This document shows, in pieces, positions 21,673-31,394 of a stretch of DNA of 64,000 nt. The position numbers and the translations under genes were made by a program. Positions within the stretch are counted from its first letter, which is position 1. Each line of letters opens with the position of its first letter. Origin of the DNA: Syngnathus acus (taxonomy: Eukaryota > Chordata > Actinopteri > Syngnathiformes > Syngnathidae); assembly GCF_901709675.1 (NCBI RefSeq), contig NC_051097.1:627039-691038 (forward strand), in the 5' to 3' direction. Below the pieces are notes generated by a model. The model did no database searches. It worked only from the letters and a program-made list of their open reading frames with translations, and was not told the origin of the DNA.

Positions 21673-24600
21673 GTGGACTTGGAACTGAATGGAGGTAACA
21701 ACACAAAACACAAACATAATGCTCAGGGACCTACATCAAGCAACAATGGACAGGTAACACAGTGGATACAAGAACATGAACAACTCCAACTAACGTTTGA
21801 TTACAGTGAAAGCAGCACTCTGGACATAGATCAGGACATCGACCCAGACAATAATTTCTTCTCCACCACAAACAACACATGTTATTATTACAGCAATGAT
21901 CAGTACAATACGGACATCTTAACAAAAGATAAGCTATCTATTATCCATTTCAATAGCCGGAGTCTATATAAAAATTTTAGTAGCATTCGGGATTACTTAA
22001 ACACATTCAAACAATCATTTAATATAATAACTATTTCTGAGACCTGGATTACGACTGAGAAGGGAATGCACTTTGAGATGGAAGGCTATGAATTCATATG
22101 CAACAACAGACAGAGCAAAGCTGGGGGTGGTGTTGCAATCTATGTTGATTTGAATATGAAATTCAAGATTGTAGAGGCTATGACACAGGTGGTGGACAAT
22201 CTTCTTGAATGTCTCACGATACAGATTTGTGTTGAAAAGAAAAAAGACATTATTATAAGCTGTGTCTATAGAGCTCCTGGTTCTAGCATTGAGACATTCA
22301 CAGAATGGATAGAAAGTGTGATTATACAAAAAGGCAACAAAAATATTTTTATTTGCGAGGATTATAACATTGATCTATTTAATCCAAATAAGCAACAAAA
22401 TATTGATGATTTTTTTAATTTAATGCATAGCCTGAGTCTCTTTCCTACAATCACTAGACCCACGAGAGTAACATCACAGAGTGCTACTCTGATAGATAAC
22501 ATATTCACCAATATAATAGAAAACAGGACAACAAGCGGGCTATTAATTACTGATATTACTGACCACCTTCCAGTGTTTACAGTATATGACAATAATTTCA
22601 AATCTGAAATTGGGGTGTATAAACAACAAAGAAGAATTAGGACAGATGAGACCATTGCTACTCTAAAACATGAATTAATGGAACAGAACTGGGATGCAAT
22701 ATATAAAGAAAAAGATGTAAATAATGCATACCATAAATTGATGACTATATTCACTTCATTATATAATAAGCATTGTCCAATCAAGGAATATAATAAAAAA
22801 ACTAAATATAAGGACAGTCCATGGTTGACGAAAGTCTTAAGAAATGCCTGTAAAAAGAAGAATTTACTCTATAGGAACTTCATAAAACAGAGAACAGAAG
22901 GCGCTGAAGATAAATATAAGAGATATAAGAATAAATTAACTAATATTATAAGATTAAGTAAGAAAGAATATTATAAGAATAAATTAGAGGATAACAAAAA
23001 TAATATTAAGGGGATATGGACTCTCCTAAACCACATTATTAGAGAAGGTACCGAACAACATAAATTACCTAAATATTTTGTTATAAATGATACTGAAAAT
23101 TATAATATGGAAGAAGTGGCAAACAGTTTTAATCAGTTCTTTGTAAATGTTGGGCCTCAAATAGCAAAAAACATACCGATTCCAGCGCCAGATGTAGGCA
23201 ACAGAGATAAATTAATAGAAAGGAATCCTCACTCAATGTTTTTGAAGGCAGTTGATGAAAATGAAATCATTAACATTGTAAAACAATGCAAAAATAAAAC
23301 ATCTACCGACTGCAATGGGATTGATATGATGTTAGTTAAGCAAATCATTGAGGGGATTTCAAAGCCACTTGTGTACATCTGTAACTTGTCATTTTTAACT
23401 GGTACATTCCCAAAGAAGATGAAAATTGCTAAGGTCATTCCTCTTTATAAAACTGGGAGCAAACACAACTTTACAAACTACAGACCTATCGCAATATTGC
23501 CACAACTCTCAAAAATATTGGAAAAGCTTTTTAACAGTAGAATGGATGGATTTTTGGAAAAACATAAACTATTTGCAGAGAACCAATATGGTTTTAGAGT
23601 AAACAGATCAACAGCACAGGCATTAATGGAATCAATCGAGGAAATCACAGATGCAATAGACAACAAACAACATGCAGTAGGAGTTTTCATTGACCTCAAA
23701 AAAGCTTTTGACACAATTAATCATAATATACTATTCAATAAATTGGAAAAATATGGGATAAGGGGATTAGTATTAGACTGGATAAAGGATTATCTGCGAG
23801 AACGGCAACAGTATGTAAAGTTGGGTAATCACTGTTCTGGATATCTGGAAATAGCTTGTGGTGTTCCACAAGGGTCAGTTTTAGGCCCTAAATTATTTAT
23901 TTTGTATATAAATGACATGTGCAAAGTCTCTAAAGAACTAAAACTCGTCAATTTTGCAGATGACACAAATATCTTTTGTTCAGGTGATGACATCCAACAA
24001 GTGGAATCAATGCTGAATGAGGAAATGAAAAAAATAAAAATGTGGTTCGACTGGAACAAATTATCATTAAATGTAAGTAAGACCAAGTTTATGGTATTTG
24101 GCAAAGCGAATATAAAGATACGAATAGAAATAGATGGAAATGAAATTGAAAGGGTGCAGGAAAACAAATTTCTTGGGGTTATAATAGATGACAGGCTTAG
24201 TTGGAAGCCACACATCAAAAACGTAAAGTCTAAAATTTCAAGAAGCATGGCAGTCATATACAAAGCAAAAGAATTACTGGATTATCATTCACTTCGTACA
24301 CTTTATTGTTCTCTAGTCTTGCCCTATTTGCATTACTGTGCTGAGGTTTGGGGGAATACTTATAAAACTTCACTACAGCCACTTATCATTCAGCAGAAAA
24401 GAGCAATAAGGACTATTCATAAAGTCAACTACTTGGAACACACAAATCCACTTTTCATACAATCCAAACTATTGAAATTCACTGACATAGTATCTTATCA
24501 AACAGCAATCATCATGTATAGGGCAAAAGCCAAACAACTACCAGATAATATCCAAAACTTATTTAGGCATCGGGAGGGAGGTTATAAGTTAAGAGGGAAT

Positions 24601-24768
24601 CACAACTTCAAAATCTTAAACATAAGGACAACCTTAAAAAGTTTCTGTATAACTATAACCGGGGTCAAACTATGGAACAATCTAAGTGAGGAACTCAAGC
24701 AAAGTCCAAATATCCACCAGTTTAAAAAAATGTACAAAAATATGTTGTTTAGCGGGTACAAAGGCTAA
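21673..24768 (+). CDS. LINE ORF2: APE endonuclease and reverse transcriptase, 1031 codons, intact
   Basis: ORF2 nicks target DNA and reverse-transcribes the LINE RNA at the nick. Domains in order: APE endonuclease, residues about 75-310 (FNSRSL, ISETWIT, GGGVAIYV, TDHLPVF); reverse transcriptase, about 560-840 ([41 protein letters not shown] and catalytic FADDT at residues 761-765); then a thumb and a C-terminal region with no zinc knuckle seen. There are no internal stops. One oddity: the endonuclease block that usually reads GDFNID is EDYNID here, which may weaken nicking. I place it in the CR1/Jockey group from overall motifs; the exact clade is open. Start chosen as the first ATG after ORF1; a later start would not alter the domains. 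Confidence 0.9.
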   Translation: MDLELNGGNNTKHKHNAQGPTSSNNGQVTQWIQEHEQLQLTFDYSESSTLDIDQDIDPDNNFFSTTNNTCYYYSNDQYNTDILTKDKLSIIHFNSRSLYKNFSSIRDYLNTFKQSFNIITISETWITTEKGMHFEMEGYEFICNNRQSKAGGGVAIYVDLNMKFKIVEAMTQVVDNLLECLTIQICVEKKKDIIISCVYRAPGSSIETFTEWIESVIIQKGNKNIFICEDYNIDLFNPNKQQNIDDFFNLMHSLSLFPTITRPTRVTSQSATLIDNIFTNIIENRTTSGLLITDITDHLPVFTVYDNNFKSEIGVYKQQRRIRTDETIATLKHELMEQNWDAIYKEKDVNNAYHKLMTIFTSLYNKHCPIKEYNKKTKYKDSPWLTKVLRNACKKKNLLYRNFIKQRTEGAEDKYKRYKNKLTNIIRLSKKEYYKNKLEDNKNNIKGIWTLLNHIIREGTEQHKLPKYFVINDTENYNMEEVANSFNQFFVNVGPQIAKNIPIPAPDVGNRDKLIERNPHSMFLKAVDENEIINIVKQCKNKTSTDCNGIDMMLVKQIIEGISKPLVYICNLSFLTGTFPKKMKIAKVIPLYKTGSKHNFTNYRPIAILPQLSKILEKLFNSRMDGFLEKHKLFAENQYGFRVNRSTAQALMESIEEITDAIDNKQHAVGVFIDLKKAFDTINHNILFNKLEKYGIRGLVLDWIKDYLRERQQYVKLGNHCSGYLEIACGVPQGSVLGPKLFILYINDMCKVSKELKLVNFADDTNIFCSGDDIQQVESMLNEEMKKIKMWFDWNKLSLNVSKTKFMVFGKANIKIRIEIDGNEIERVQENKFLGVIIDDRLSWKPHIKNVKSKISRSMAVIYKAKELLDYHSLRTLYCSLVLPYLHYCAEVWGNTYKTSLQPLIIQQKRAIRTIHKVNYLEHTNPLFIQSKLLKFTDIVSYQTAIIMYRAKAKQLPDNIQNLFRHREGGYKLRGNHNFKILNIRTTLKSFCITITGVKLWNNLSEELKQSPNIHQFKKMYKNMLFSGYKG

Positions 24769-25600
24769 GAGTGCCAAAGGGCTACACACAAGTAAAAATG
24801 AAACAGAACAATAAGTGTGAAAGTTTGTCTACTTGTTTTATATTGTAGAATTACAGTATAGTATGTTGAATCGTTGGTTTAATGGATGAAGTGAGAAAGG
24901 GGTAGGAATCTAAAAAGCTATGCTTCCTCCTACTCCTTTTCGAGCATTCTTTATTTTTTTTATTTACTTATGTATTATTATTATTAATTCATTAATTTAT
25001 TTATTTCTATTTGTTGGTTTATTTTTTGTTTGTTTGTTGTATGGACTTATGTGGCACTTTAGAGTGTTGTTTTGTTTTTTGTTTTTCTTTTTTGTTTTGG
25101 ATGTTCGAAATAAAGTTATCGAAATAAAAAAAAAAAGTTTTTATTCAAGGCTAATTTTGATCAAAATCTAAATAATTACAACAGTTTTGTGATGGCTTTG
25201 TCTTTATTAAACATATAAACGAATACAATAAACAGATACTTTCAAGTTTTAATCATTAATTACACCATTATAGCGCAGACATTTATCTAAACACAAATAA
25301 TTAGTGATGACCCCACAACTATCGAAACACATCAATGATATAAGCTGGGTGACATAATCGTCCTTGACATTGGTACATAATGTAAACATTAGCCTAAGTG
25401 CAACTCAACGTGGCCGCATTGATCGTAACTTACGCTCCGTTTCCCCCCCAAATCTAGAGGCAAAACATTGTTCTCTCGCTACTCCCGGGTTCTTCCATCT
25501 TGGCTGCGCGCGGGGCATTGTGGGTCTTGTACGTGCACGCACGCAGGCACGCAGGCAGGCGGGCGCGCACGCAACAACTAAATTTGTCTTCATAACAAGC

Positions 25601-25660
25601 AAGCAGGGCTGTGGACAGTATTCCTACGCGCATTCTCAGCAGCATGATGAAAATAAAATT
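25601..25660. repeat. 60-bp direct repeat, copy 1
   Basis: This 60-bp segment (aagcagggctgtggacagta...) is repeated exactly at 26160-26219. The two copies flank the transposase remnant. The first bases echo the hAT terminus cagggctgtgga. Confidence 0.9.
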
Positions 25661-25739
25661 CAATAACGTCACTGAGGCATATTTTAACGAACTCCACTTC
25701 ATTGTATGGCTTTTTAGCCCGTGCAATGTTCCAAGCCAG

Positions 25740-26060
25740 TTAAAACAATGCAAGTGTGACAGTCTCTGAGTGCTTCGTAATTTTTTTGAAAAACTGTACC
25801 AATTTTCTGCCTGACTTTTCAAAGTCTCCAAACTTGTGCTTGCGAAATTCAGTCCCTTTTGCAAAGTCCTTATCGATATTGGCATGAAGTGAGCTGAAGT
25901 GGCGCTGACCATTTGAAGCTTTTAAATGCGCCAATGACGTCCGACATATCAGGCAGAATGGCTTGCCATAGCGTTCAACAAAAAACAACTTTAACTCTGT
26001 TAAAAACGTCCTGTGTTCATCGTCATATATTCGTTTAGCTGTGCATTTTTTCCTTGCCAT
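25740..26060 (-). pseudogene. hAT transposase N-terminal BED-finger remnant
   Basis: A 106-codon minus-strand frame starts MARKKCTAKR and contains GKPFCLICRTSLAHLKASN followed by RHFSSLHANI. The Cys-x2-Cys...His pattern is that of a BED-type zinc finger of ZBED/hAT transposases. The catalytic core and C-terminal dimerisation region are missing. It belongs to the element at 20706-26319. Confidence 0.7.
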
Positions 26061-26159
26061 TTTGGCAAGCGTCTTGTCAGCTTTTCTGGACCTAATGGGC
26101 CCCCGTAGTCACAGCCGGCGGCGCTCAATGCTGTCAAGTTCTTTTTCAAACTTGATCGT

Positions 26160-26219
26160 AAGCAGGGCTGTGGACAGTATTCCTACGCGCATTCTCAGCA
26201 GCATGATGAAAATAAAATT
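26160..26219. repeat. 60-bp direct repeat, copy 2
   Basis: Exact second copy of 25601-25660, in the same orientation and 559 bp away. Confidence 0.9.
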
Positions 26220-26329
26220 GAACGTATTTTTTTTATTGTCGGACTCGGCGGACTCGGCCAAAATCAGCACCGAGTCCGGCAAAAATGACCGAGTCCCCGA
26301 GTCCGAGTCCTCAGCCCTGGTTCCTTCAT

Positions 26330-26940
26330 TTACTCATTTGGAGCATTTCTCTTCATTCCTTCATTCAGTTGGGTCCTGACTTGTTGATGTCACCAAAGTG
26401 AGGTGGTACCCCTGTCCCTGCCCCTGCAGCTTAAACCCACCCAGTTTCTCAGACCAGATGACCCTGAAATTTGAGTAAACATAAAGCTGTTGTGATTGTG
26501 ATGCATCAAATAAATTATAAAATCTTTCCACGTACCTTCTGCTGTGGGCTCAAGTACGAGTCGTTGTTGTGAAAATTATTTTTTTCCGATGTAATTTTGA
26601 GATGCCCTACTTTGTAAGCAGAATTAAATGCTTCTTGAGTGTACTGACGAATGTTCGCGCACAGGAGAGGTGTTTTAGTGAACCAGGCAGTTAGAAAAAA
26701 TAGCTACCAAAATAATAAATTAGATCGCCATTGTGTCAAATATAATATATAATCATATACATATATGGCTATACTCACATGTGGAAAGTGGAAAATTGTT
26801 TAAATATAAAGTATTGTGATACAGCTTTAAAAGGACATTTGTTGTGAAGGTAGTCCATATTTAACTTTTTTGATTTGCCACAAGACCAATCAATACACGC
26901 ACGCAAAATAGCTCAGTAATTTTCAGGAGTCAGTTTCCAC
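26330..26940. other. Intergenic DNA, no feature seen
   Basis: AT-rich sequence between the Derlin-side transposons and the next hAT remnant. No coding exon or repeat boundary was recognised. Confidence 0.4.
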
Positions 26941-27460
26941 CATTAAGCGTAATGACAATATCAACAGTGCTGGACCCTTGGTTCAAGATGTTGGGATGCA
27001 GGGATGTCAAACTCATTTTTTTCGCAGGCCGCATTGTAGTCATAGCTTCTTTCAGAGGGGCATTATGACTGTCAACCCAAATAAATGTATGAGCACCTCA
27101 TATTATATACAGTAAGAGCTACAAAACAAACTGACAAATAACTCGTTTTCAAATCAGACGAGTAAACCCTGGTCAAATATTTAAAAAAAAGATATTGTTA
27201 AAAGTGAAGACAATTTACAATTCTAGTAATGACATGAATTTGATGCACAATTTGTCTTCGCGGGCCACTAAAATGATGTGGCGGGCCGTATCTGGCCCCC
27301 GGGCCTTGAGTTTGATACCTGTGCTTTAGTGCATCAAAAGCCTGAAAACGAAGTGTGCAACAGAAATGCCACACACTGAGTCGGCACAAATGGAAGACGT
27401 CATAGCTGGACCTTCAACTCCATCCACCTGCTCCCAGTTCAGATGACAGCCTGCTGGACA
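26940..27460 (+). pseudogene. Possible hAT/ZBED transposase remnant
   Basis: Near 26965-26998 the + strand reads VLDPWFKMLG, close to the LDPRFK motif of hAT transposases. After an inserted miniature element, a low-complexity acidic/Ser stretch (SDDSLLDSKANSNAIIEEQT) appears at about 27433-27490, in a different frame. Stops and a frameshift break it. The assignment is tentative. Confidence 0.35.
26999..27323. mobile_element. hAT-like miniature element
   Basis: The inverted ends are cagggatgtcaaactca and tgagtttgatacctgtg. The right part contains gcgggccactaaa and ggcccccgggcc, typical of fish hAT ends. No clear 8-bp duplication is found. Confidence 0.6.
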
Positions 27461-28195
27461 GCAAAGCCAATTCTAATGCTATCATCGAGGAACAAACATA
27501 CCTATCTGAGGTGAACACACCAAGATCACAGGTGGGGGAGGACTGTGTTGCATAATGTTGTCTTTGTACATAATATCGTCTGTATTCTTTATTCACTTGT
27601 TGGCTGCCATAGATTAAAAAAATGTGTATTTCACTCCTGCAACAAACTTTTGATTGTTTTCCCAATTACCTTTGGTTCCTTGAAAAAATGGAGGAACATA
27701 TAAAATGTGTTCTAATTCCTACACCTTCCACCCCCATCTGGATGTAAATACCCTAAAAAAGATCAGGGTCTGCAATTAAAACACATTTCAATTGTTTCAT
27801 TTCTAATCCATTGTGGAGCTTCACAAAGCGGTGATGCTGAAATTTGTGTGAATATCCTAATATGTATGAACCCGAATGTATACCGTATATTAAGTAAGTA
27901 AGTAAGAATTTGGGGTGTTCTCTTTTTTTTTTTTTTTAGATCAAGGAGGATAACTATCTTGTTCAACCACTCCCCTCACTCTACAGCGAACGACAACAGA
28001 GCGAATAATCAACCCCCTTTAGGCATACAGATCCACCATGACTAGCACTAAAAAAAAACACAATAAAAACTTGAACTTAAAAAAACAAGGGCTGGGTTTT
28101 TTTTACTCTGAAGAGCGTCAGAAATATTTGACGCGTCTCACAGTTAATAGTCAGCCTTAGATATTGGTTTATTTATCTTCGATAAAATATGTAGG
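27461..28195. other. Intergenic DNA upstream of sptan1, no gene seen
   Basis: AT-rich, with a short (TAAG)n run at about 27892-27907 and oligo-A/T tracts. Nothing coding was recognised. Confidence 0.4.
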
Positions 28196-28261
28196 ACAGA
28201 AATGATATACTCTACATCAATGTACGATATAATAATCGTTTCTCTTTGTGAAAGTCATCTC

Positions 28262-28415
28262 GCACAGCTTCCGTTGCTTGTCGGTGCTGCAGAACTGACG
28301 TCACACTTGAGGGGAAAAAGACGACGCAAACAGCAGCTGATCATTCTTCGACGACCTTCTGTACCGGACGACTATACCGCTACTTCTTTGTACGCTCTTT
28401 AAACAACAGAAACAG
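28262..28415 (+). other. sptan1: Probable sptan1 non-coding exon 1
   Basis: The sequence ends in a good splice donor (aacag then GTAGGA at 28416). It is relatively GC-rich and lies 2.4 kb upstream of the first coding exon. Vertebrate SPTAN1 genes have a non-coding first exon with the ATG in exon 2, so this is the best candidate here. The transcription start is not determined; 28262 is only a rough left edge. Confidence 0.45.
28296..28303 (+). promoter_or_regulatory. Perfect CRE (TGACGTCA)
   Basis: The palindromic CREB/ATF site TGACGTCA is in the putative sptan1 promoter/first-exon region. Function is inferred from position only. Confidence 0.4.
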
Positions 28416-29224
28416 GTAGGAAATATGCTCGGTGAATTTTAGGTTTAGTATTTATTTTATTGGATGCAGGTTAACTGCGTACACGAAATATGTCATTCTT
28501 AATCTTTATATCCCTCGAGCGCTAGCTTGGCAGCTAACTCAGGCAACCGATTTCAAGTGGTTCAATATTACTAAAATATTTACTCGGTGTAAATCAGTGA
28601 CATCACATGGTCGTTTTGTCAAATGGCCTGGTAATTTAAGCAACCGGGTTTAAAGTACCTCTCCACTGTTTAAAGAATAACGTGACACCATTCGACCTGG
28701 TATATAAACATCTAAGGTCATATACGTCAAACTCACAATATTGTTTTTGCATCTGTCTGTAATAAGATAAGATTAGCCGTTTTACTGCAATATGTCTGCC
28801 TTAGACGTTCATGACGTTTTAACCTGTCTGTATGACACGATATTATAATGCAGCGTTTGCACTTTACAATTTGGAGCAATTTCATCAAATAATTTAACGT
28901 TTGACGTCAAGTTATCGTGAAGAACTTGTGGGTTCGTTGGAACTACTGAGCATGAGCTTGTCGGCCATTTCGTATGGGGAACCGCCCAGCAGAGGTGCAG
29001 TGCTACAAATGGCTGAAATCCTGCATTGATGTTCGCCGCTGTTAATGATTGATAAATTTTCCCCGCATAAGGCTTCCGAATTGTGTACTGAGTACCCAAA
29101 CGGAAATGTGCTAGAAAATAAGTATAAAATGGCGCCGTTGACCGTTTTTTTCCTCGTACCTTAACCAAAAGGTCCCAAAAGGGCAATTCAAGAGAATGAC
29201 CACTAGAGGTGGTCAGTGCTTCAT
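28416..29224. other. sptan1 intron 1, 5' part
   Basis: Follows the candidate donor. No repeat or exon was recognised. Confidence 0.4.
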
Positions 29225-29228
29225 CAGA

Positions 29229-29600
29229 ATGTCCATCCATCCATCCCTTTTCTCAACCGCTTAGTCCCCACCGGGGTCGCGGGTGTGCTGGAGCCTATCC
29301 CAGCCGTCAACGAGCAGTAGGCAGGGGCCACCCTGAACCGGTTGCCAGCCAATCGCAGGGCACACAGAGACAAACAACCATTTGCACTCGCATTCACACC
29401 TAGAGACAATTTGGAGTGCTCAATCGGCCTACCAAGCATGTTTTTGGGATGTGGGAGGAAACCGGAGTGCCCGGAGAAAACCCACGCGGGCCCGGGGAGA
29501 ACATGCAAACTCCACACAGGGAGGGCCGGAGGTGGAATCGAACCTGCACCCTCCTAACTGTGAGGCGGACGTGCTACCCAGTGCACCACCGAGCTGCCCT
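29229..29600 (-). repeat. tRNA-derived SINE, (ATGG)n family, reverse orientation
   Basis: The B box is visible as ggaatcgaacctgc-type reverse (gaatcgaacc at about 29534) and the A box region as gtgctacccagtgcacca near 29570. The 3' tail reads (CATC)n at 29229-29245. It lies in sptan1 intron 1. Confidence 0.8.
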
Positions 29601-29665
29601 CATCAGAATGTACAATTCCTAATTTAGTTGCTTTCATTTTGTCACGTTTTAAGGTCAAGTTAGTC

Positions 29666-29786
29666 TAATCTATCTATCTATCAATCCATCCATCTATTCA
29701 TCCACCCTATCCATCCCATCCATCCTTCCACCCCATCCATCCATCCATCCATCCATCCATCCATCCATCCATCCATCCATCCATCC
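29666..29786. repeat. (CATC)n microsatellite
   Basis: A run of ATCT/CATC tetranucleotides, cleanest at 29732-29786. It may be the expanded tail of a lost SINE or LINE copy. Confidence 0.85.
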
Positions 29787-29793
29787 AGCCAAG

Positions 29794-30004
29794 CAAGGGG
29801 TCACCAAGTCTGGTCCTCAAGGATGACAATGCAGCTTTTTTTAGATGCATCCCCCTCTGCAACACACATGATTCAAATCAGAATATTATCAGGCTTAATA
29901 GAGCTAGCTGATGAGCTGATCATTTGAATCAGGTGTGTTGTAGTAGGTCTGCACCGAAAACAGGCTGGATTGATGCCCTTGAGGAACCAGAGTTTGTAAC
30001 CCCA
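29794..30004. mobile_element. hAT miniature element, decayed
   Basis: The ends read aggggtcaccaagtctggtc and the near-inverse gaaccagagtttgtaacccc. The interior has the inverted pair gattcaaatcag and tttgaatcaggtgtgtt. It resembles the element at 9187-9368 but is more diverged. Confidence 0.6.
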
Positions 30005-30782
30005 GATCTAAGCTATCTATCTAAGCTATCTTGCCCTGTACCAAGGCATGTCTATCACCAAATTTTGACTTGACCATAGAAAGCAAAGTCATCAAATTCC
30101 AGCGAGAGCCAAGCTTTAACATCTGAAGTAAATTTGATGACTTTGCAAATTCTCTGACAAAGGCAAGGCAGATAATGGATGTCTGCGGACTCTGGGGCCA
30201 GTGTGGTCAGCAAGTAAATAGCTGCTAAAAACACAAAAAAGCAAGTGAACAAACCCTATGCTCTAGATACAGTTAGAAACAATGGATATATAAACTAAAA
30301 CTTGGAGCATGACCCTACACTAATTTTTGCATGGTAGCACTGATGCTACCAACATTTCCAGTTGGTTGCACCAGCACAGGATTTGGTCACACCTTGTTGC
30401 ATGAGTGATCCAAGTGATCAACCCGCTTATGCACGCACATAATAAATTCGTTTTCGCGTCTTAACCTAACAATCCTTTTATAGTTTGAGTCTCAATTGGC
30501 TGCATGCCTATTAGGGGCGTAACGGCACAGACAACCCACCGTGTGGTCCGTACCTCGGTTTTTGCGCCACCTTTTTGTGCGTACAGAGAATACTTTTTTC
30601 TTCCATTGAAATATTGCTTTATTTTGCAGCATGTTTTTTCCATCTACATAATATAAACATAAAATAACAGAATTTACAATTTTACGACACTTAGGGCACC
30701 CTGTTTTGGAATCACTGTTGTGTGGTCTGTACAGTGTAAAACATGAAACATGCATGTACTAATTTTTGCTGTCCTCTTCGAG
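30005..30782. other. sptan1 intron 1, 3' part
   Basis: A degenerate miniature-element piece (taggggcgtaacggcacag) starts at about 30512. The intron ends at the acceptor AG at 30781-30782. Confidence 0.4.
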
Positions 30783-31024
30783 ACAAAATGGAAACAACTG
30801 GTGTTAAAGTTCTGGAGACTGCTGAAGACATCCAAGAGCGCCGGCAGCAAGTGCTGGATCGCTACAGGCGCTTCAAAGACCTGTCCATTATGCGGCGTCA
30901 GAAGCTGGAAGACTCTTACCGCTTTCAGTTCTTCCGCCGTGATGCAGATGAGCTGGAAAAGTGGATCCAGGAGAAGTTGCAAATTGCCTCTGATGAGAAC
31001 TACAAGGACCCCTCTAACCTGCAG
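30783..31024 (+). CDS. sptan1: sptan1 first coding exon
   Basis: Acceptor cttcgag at 30776-30782, ATG at 30788-30790 in context aaaATGG, donor GTGTGT at 31025. Encodes 79 residues: the partial N-terminal repeat that pairs with beta spectrin, then helix A of repeat 1, ending [11 protein letters not shown]. Arg residues of the tetramerisation helix ([13 protein letters not shown]) are present. Confidence 0.97.
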
Positions 31025-31359
31025 GTGTGTATTGTTTTTATTACAGCCTTACCGCACTAGTGTTAGGCAAGGCCAGGCAGCTTCATTTAAATAGCACATT
31101 TCATACACAATATTAAAGTCAAATATTTCAAATTATTGACAAACAAAACTAAAGACATTTCCAAACAAAGTATAGGAACAAAAAGTAAATTGCTTAAAAA
31201 TTTTGCCAAATTGATTTTAAAACTGCTTCATAAGACCTCAATCACAGGGATGGGGGGAAAAAAAAGCATAGTTCTTAACTAGATTTAAAAGCACTCACAC
31301 TTGGCGCTGACTTCTTGTCTGTTGGCGTTTTCAAATTGCATGTAGCCTAACAGCTAAAT

Positions 31360-31394
<35 letters not shown>

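Larger units (their letters stand above)
20850..25137 (+). mobile_element. APE-type LINE (CR1/Jockey group) with intact ORF2
   Basis: This is a two-ORF non-LTR retrotransposon. ORF1 (20977-21657) has two frame lesions and ORF2 (21673-24768) is intact. The 3' UTR contains aataaagtt near 25109 and ends in a short A-rich tail near 25136. The exact 5' end and target duplication were not resolved. It sits inside the hAT at 20706-26319. Confidence 0.85.
20706..26319. mobile_element. hAT element split by a LINE
   Basis: The left end is cagggctgtggactcggt and the right end is its near-inverse, ccgagtcctcagccctg, with several accessory gagtccgagtcc repeats just inside each end. The flanking octamers gtgttttc and gttccttc match at only 5 of 8, so the target duplication is decayed or the call of the ends is slightly off. 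The right part carries a hAT transposase N-terminal remnant on the minus strand (25740-26060). About 4.3 kb in the middle is a LINE inserted later. Confidence 0.7.
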
